From: Candidatus Nitrotoga sp. LAW
GTDB lineage: Bacteria; Pseudomonadota; Gammaproteobacteria; Burkholderiales; Gallionellaceae
Assembly: GCA_003402315.1 (NCBI GenBank)
Contig: QFXI01000023.1
Coordinates: forward strand, 62,001 to 126,000
Direction: 5' to 3'
DNA: 64,000 bases
Numbering within the stretch: the stretch's first letter is position 1; each line of letters starts with the position of its first letter. Below, piece by piece: positions 59,729 through 64,000 of the stretch. The translations under genes were made by a program, and so were the position numbers. A model generated the notes under the pieces. It was not told the origin of the DNA. It worked only from the letters and a program-made list of their open reading frames with translations, and ran no database searches.

Positions 59729-60199
59729 ATGAACATTAATGCGACCCTTATCGGCCAAACGATCATGTTTGCATTGTTCGTTTGGTTTTGCATGAAGTTT
59801 GTGTGGCCACCCATCATGGCAGCGCTGGATGCACGCAATAAGCGGATTGCAGATGGTTTGGCTGCGGCGGAACGAGGTAAAAATGACTTGGCGTTAGCTG
59901 CCAAACGTTCCGCTGAGCTTCTCCGCGAAGCAAAGGAAAAAGTTTCTGAAATCATTGCCTTGGGTGACAAACGGGCGAGTGAAATTGTCGAAGAAGCCAA
60001 AGCACAAGCCAAGATAGAGAGTGACCGTATTATTACAGCAGCCAAAGCTGAAGTTGAGCAGGAAGTATTTCGCGCTAAGGAGCAATTGCGGACGCAGGTG
60101 TCCGCAATTGCATTGGCTGGCGCAGGAAAAATTCTGGGCCGCGAAATAGATGCCAAAGCACATAACGATTTGCTTGATAAGCTAGTAGCGGAAATTTAA
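59729..60199 (+). CDS. atpF: ATP synthase F0 subunit b
   Basis: The 156-residue subunit has one N-terminal helix (about 5-27) and a long charged coiled coil that forms the stator with delta. AAGGAAAGG precedes the ATG. Confidence 0.95.
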   Translation: MNINATLIGQTIMFALFVWFCMKFVWPPIMAALDARNKRIADGLAAAERGKNDLALAAKRSAELLREAKEKVSEIIALGDKRASEIVEEAKAQAKIESDRIITAAKAEVEQEVFRAKEQLRTQVSAIALAGAGKILGREIDAKAHNDLLDKLVAEI

Positions 60200-60204
60200 T
60201 TATT

Positions 60205-60738
60205 ATGGCTGAAGCTATTACTGTCGCGCGCCCCTATGCCCAAGCTGCATTCGATGAAGCGCGCGGGCTTGACGATTTGAAAGGTTGGTCAGATATACTG
60301 CAATCAGTAGCTCAAGCAGTGATTAATCCTGAAATTCATGCGATTATTACCAGCCCGCGTGCAGTAAAAAGCCAACTAGTAGCGCTGATGCTAGCATTTT
60401 GCGGTGACAAGGTAAGCGAAACTCAGCGTAACTTTATCAAGTTGCTTATAGAAAGTCAGCGCCTCTCTCTATTGCCAGAAATCGTCATGCTGTTCGAGAT
60501 AATGCGAGCTGAAGCAGAAAAAAATGTGGACGTTGTGGTGACTTCCGCTTTCGATTTGAGCGAAGCGCAAAAACAAAAAATTACTGCTGCGCTAAAAAAA
60601 CGCATGGGACGTGAAATCAAGCTTAGCTGTGAAACTGACCGCAAATTATTAGGCGGAGTAATTATTCGCGCCGGTGACAAAGTGATAGATGGTTCTGCGC
60701 GCACCCACCTTTCCGAGTTAGCCAACGCCTTGGCTTAA
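60205..60738 (+). CDS. atpH: ATP synthase F1 subunit delta
   Basis: The 177-residue subunit joins b to the top of F1. [13 protein letters not shown]-like [15 protein letters not shown] starts it and [20 protein letters not shown] ends it. It is 5 nt after atpF. Confidence 0.95.
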   Translation: MAEAITVARPYAQAAFDEARGLDDLKGWSDILQSVAQAVINPEIHAIITSPRAVKSQLVALMLAFCGDKVSETQRNFIKLLIESQRLSLLPEIVMLFEIMRAEAEKNVDVVVTSAFDLSEAQKQKITAALKKRMGREIKLSCETDRKLLGGVIIRAGDKVIDGSARTHLSELANALA

Positions 60739-60769
60739 TGGCAGATTTATTGAAATTAAGGAACAGCAG

Positions 60770-62311
60770 ATGAAGCTCAACCCTTCTGAAATTAGTAATT
60801 TGATTCGTAGCCGTATCGAGAACTTCGACGCGCTATCCCAAGCACGCACGGAAGGTACAGTGGTCAGTGTAACAGATGGTATCGTACGTATTCACGGCCT
60901 GTCAGACGTAATGCAGGGCGAAATGCTCGAATTTCCCGGCAATACCTTTGGTCTAGCGCTCAATCTAGAGCGCGACTCTGTTGGCTCAGTGGTGCTGGGC
61001 GACTATGAGCATATTACCGAAGGCGACACTGTCAAATGCACTGGCCGGATTCTGGAAGTACCTGTCGGCCCTGAACTGATCGGGCGCGTAGTGAATGCCC
61101 TTGGGCAGCCTATTGACGGTAAAGGTCCGGTCAACGCCAAAATGACCGATAAGATAGAGAAGGTTGCACCCGGTGTAATTGACCGCAAATCAGTATCACA
61201 ACCCGTGCAAACTGGCCTAAAAGCCATTGACTCTATGGTTCCAGTTGGCCGTGGCCAGCGCGAACTGATCATCGGTGATCGGCAGACCGGAAAGACCGCC
61301 GTGGCGATAGACGCCATCATCAACCAGAAGGGTCAAAACATGACCTGCATCTACGTGGCGATCGGTCAAAAGGCTTCTACTGTTGCCAACGTAGTACGTA
61401 AACTGGAAGAGCACGGCGCAATGGAATACACCATTGTGGTTGTGGCAACTGCCTCTGACTCTGCGGCGATGCAGTTTCTGGCGCCATACGCTGGTTGCAC
61501 TATGGGCGAGTACTATCGCGATCGCGGCCAAGATGCACTGATTGTTTATGACGACTTAACCAAACAAGCATGGGCCTACCGCCAAATATCATTGCTGTTA
61601 CGCCGACCACCGGGTCGTGAAGCCTATCCTGGGGACGTGTTCTACCTACATTCCCGTTTACTTGAACGTGGTGCACGAGTAAATGAAGAATATGTTGAAA
61701 AGTTTACCAATGGCGAAGTCAAAGGCAAAACAGGTTCACTGACTGCGCTGCCGGTGATTGAAACTGCTGCAGGTGACGTGTCTGCTTTCGTCCCAACCAA
61801 CGTAATTTCAATTACCGATGGCCAGATTTTCCTGGAAACAGATTTATTCAATGCGGGTATCCGTCCTGCGATCAACGCCGGTATTTCAGTGTCACGCGTA
61901 GGCGGCGCAGCACAGACTAAAGTAATCAAAAAGCTGGGGGGGGGCGTACGTTTAGCATTGGCACAGTACCGTGAATTAGCCGCCTTCGCGCAATTCGCTT
62001 CTGATTTGGACGAAGCCACTCGCAAACAACTAGAACGTGGTCGCCTGGTCATGGAATTGATGAAGCAGCCACAATATGCACCGTTATCCGTAGCAGAAAT
62101 GGCAATAACGCTGTTTGCGATCAACAAGGGCTCCTTTGATGATGTACCTATGAATAAAGTTCTTGCATTCGAAATTGGGCTGCACACATTCGTGAAATCG
62201 CAATACAAGACCTTAGAAGAAGCGATTGAATCCAGTAAGGATTTGTCTGCCGACAACGAAAAAATCTTGATCGCTGCGATTGATAAATTCAAGTCCACTG
62301 CAGTTTACTAA
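60770..62311 (+). CDS. atpA: ATP synthase F1 subunit alpha
   Basis: The 513-residue subunit has [15 protein letters not shown] as P-loop and the alpha signature [17 protein letters not shown]. The catalytic-site glutamine and not glutamate follows, as usual for alpha. AAGGAACAGCAG precedes the start. Confidence 0.96.
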   Translation: MKLNPSEISNLIRSRIENFDALSQARTEGTVVSVTDGIVRIHGLSDVMQGEMLEFPGNTFGLALNLERDSVGSVVLGDYEHITEGDTVKCTGRILEVPVGPELIGRVVNALGQPIDGKGPVNAKMTDKIEKVAPGVIDRKSVSQPVQTGLKAIDSMVPVGRGQRELIIGDRQTGKTAVAIDAIINQKGQNMTCIYVAIGQKASTVANVVRKLEEHGAMEYTIVVVATASDSAAMQFLAPYAGCTMGEYYRDRGQDALIVYDDLTKQAWAYRQISLLLRRPPGREAYPGDVFYLHSRLLERGARVNEEYVEKFTNGEVKGKTGSLTALPVIETAAGDVSAFVPTNVISITDGQIFLETDLFNAGIRPAINAGISVSRVGGAAQTKVIKKLGGGVRLALAQYRELAAFAQFASDLDEATRKQLERGRLVMELMKQPQYAPLSVAEMAITLFAINKGSFDDVPMNKVLAFEIGLHTFVKSQYKTLEEAIESSKDLSADNEKILIAAIDKFKSTAVY

Positions 62312-62326
62312 GCTGGAGTCAAGATA

Positions 62327-63195
62327 ATGGCTGGCAGCAAAGAAATACGAACTAAAATCAAGAGCGTTGAAAATACGCGCAAGATCACGCGCGCAATGGA
62401 AATGGTGGCAGCTTCCAAAATGCGTAAAGCTCAAGATCGTATGCGTGCCGCTCGTCCCTATGCGGAAAAAATACGTCAGGTTGCAGCGCATTTGTCGCGC
62501 GCTAATCCGGAATATAAACATCCGTTTCTGATAAAACGCGATGTCATCAAAAACGTCGCAGTGATTATTATCACCTCTGACAAAGGATTGTGCGGTGGTC
62601 TTAATACCAACATTCTGCGTCTGGTGGTAACGCGGATGAAGGAATGGGAAGGCGAAAGCAAAAACATCAGCATATGTGCTATTGGCAATAAAGGGTTTAG
62701 CTTTATGTCCCGTATCGGTGCAAAAGTTAAATCGCATATGATCGGACTAGGAGACATTCCGCACATCGAAAAACTGATTGGAGCGGTCAAGGTCATGCTG
62801 GATGCTTACAATGCTGGCGAAATTGATGCAATTTATATTAGTTATAACGGCTTCGTTAACACCATGAAGCAAGAGCCCAGAATGGAGCAATTGCTGCCGC
62901 TCTCGAGTGAGAATCTAGAACCTGCGAATGGTAGTACATGGGATTACATTTATGAGCCTGATGCCAAAGTCGTAGTAGATGAATTACTAGTGCGCTATAT
63001 TGAATCATTAGTTTATAACGCAGTCACCGAAAATCAAGCGTCCGAACAGAGTGCACGCATGGTAGCCATGAAAGCGGCTTCTGATAATGCAAAGGAAGTA
63101 ATAGGTGAACTTAAGCTAGTTTACAATAAAGCACGTCAAGCGGCGATTACTAAGGAAATATCAGAAATTGTCGGTGGTGCGGCAGCTGTAAGTTA

Positions 63196-63196
<1 letters not shown>
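62327..63196 (+). CDS. atpG: ATP synthase F1 subunit gamma
   Basis: The 289-residue central stalk starts [20 protein letters not shown] and ends with the conserved [20 protein letters not shown]. Its TAA stop overlaps the ATG of the small ORF that follows. Confidence 0.95.

Positions 63197-64000
<804 letters not shown>

Overview
The window reads as chromosomal DNA of a betaproteobacterium, most likely of the Nitrosomonadales/Gallionellaceae kind. This is inferred from gene content and order: mlaFEDCB with an ABC-2 pair, murA and short-form hisG then hisD; kdsD-kdsC-lptCAB-rpoN-hpf-ptsN-hprK-rapZ; yicC/rph-rdgB-hemW; thiS-thiG-trmB; mnmG-rsmG-parA-parB-atp. Most of it is housekeeping, dense and operonic, with many 4-nt or about 20-nt gene overlaps. 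No rRNA, CRISPR array or complete insertion sequence was seen.

Layout. (1) 1-4033, minus strand: a membrane electron-transfer operon with a diheme c4-like cytochrome, a membrane-anchored monoheme cytochrome, a 170-residue protein resembling a piece of heme-copper oxidase subunit I, a thioredoxin-fold lipoprotein, membrane proteins and several very small ORFs. (2) 4034-6225: a poorly coding stretch, an HDOD-domain gene and tRNA-Arg(CCG). (3) 6370-16543: an accessory segment bounded on the left by a frameshifted partial copy of yicC and on the right by intact yicC, in direct orientation. It holds a TumE/TumA-like toxin-antitoxin pair with a dyad operator, a two-gene caspase-like protease operon of AT-rich composition, a PIN/AbrB toxin-antitoxin pair, pepN, two small heat-shock genes with a sigma32-like promoter, a MITE-like element, a RAYT transposase flanked by inverted REP hairpins, and an orphan integron-cassette-like ORF. 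(4) 16544-22147: RNA processing, nucleotide clean-up, heme and thiamine genes and tRNA-Gly(CCC). (5) 22259-25079: a small surface-sugar cluster. (6) 25172-42354, minus strand: ubiX, the nitrogen-PTS/sigma54 block, LPS transport and Kdo synthesis, histidine and peptidoglycan genes and the Mla lipid-transport operon. (7) 42355-45483: a looser region with GFA, VOC and Old Yellow Enzyme genes. (8) 45626-53651: metK, two lipid A acyltransferase-like genes, ubiD, an oxidoreductase, aroC and a class III nucleotidyl cyclase. (9) 53783-64000: a parS-like site, mnmG-rsmG-parA-parB and the ATP synthase operon atpI-B-E-F-H-A-G-(53-aa ORF)-D, cut by the window edge inside atpD.

Working together: the mla, lpt, kds and lpx genes all serve the outer membrane; ubiX and ubiD form the prenyl-FMN/decarboxylase pair of ubiquinone synthesis; hprK, ptsN, rapZ and rpoN form the regulatory PTS cluster without sugar permeases. 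The strongest candidates for something undescribed are the caspase-like protease with its unrecognised 203-residue partner (7928-10413), the 53-codon ORF that exactly fills the atpG-atpD gap, and the small ORFs of the left-hand redox operon. Everything here was read by eye; no homology search or composition calculation was run.
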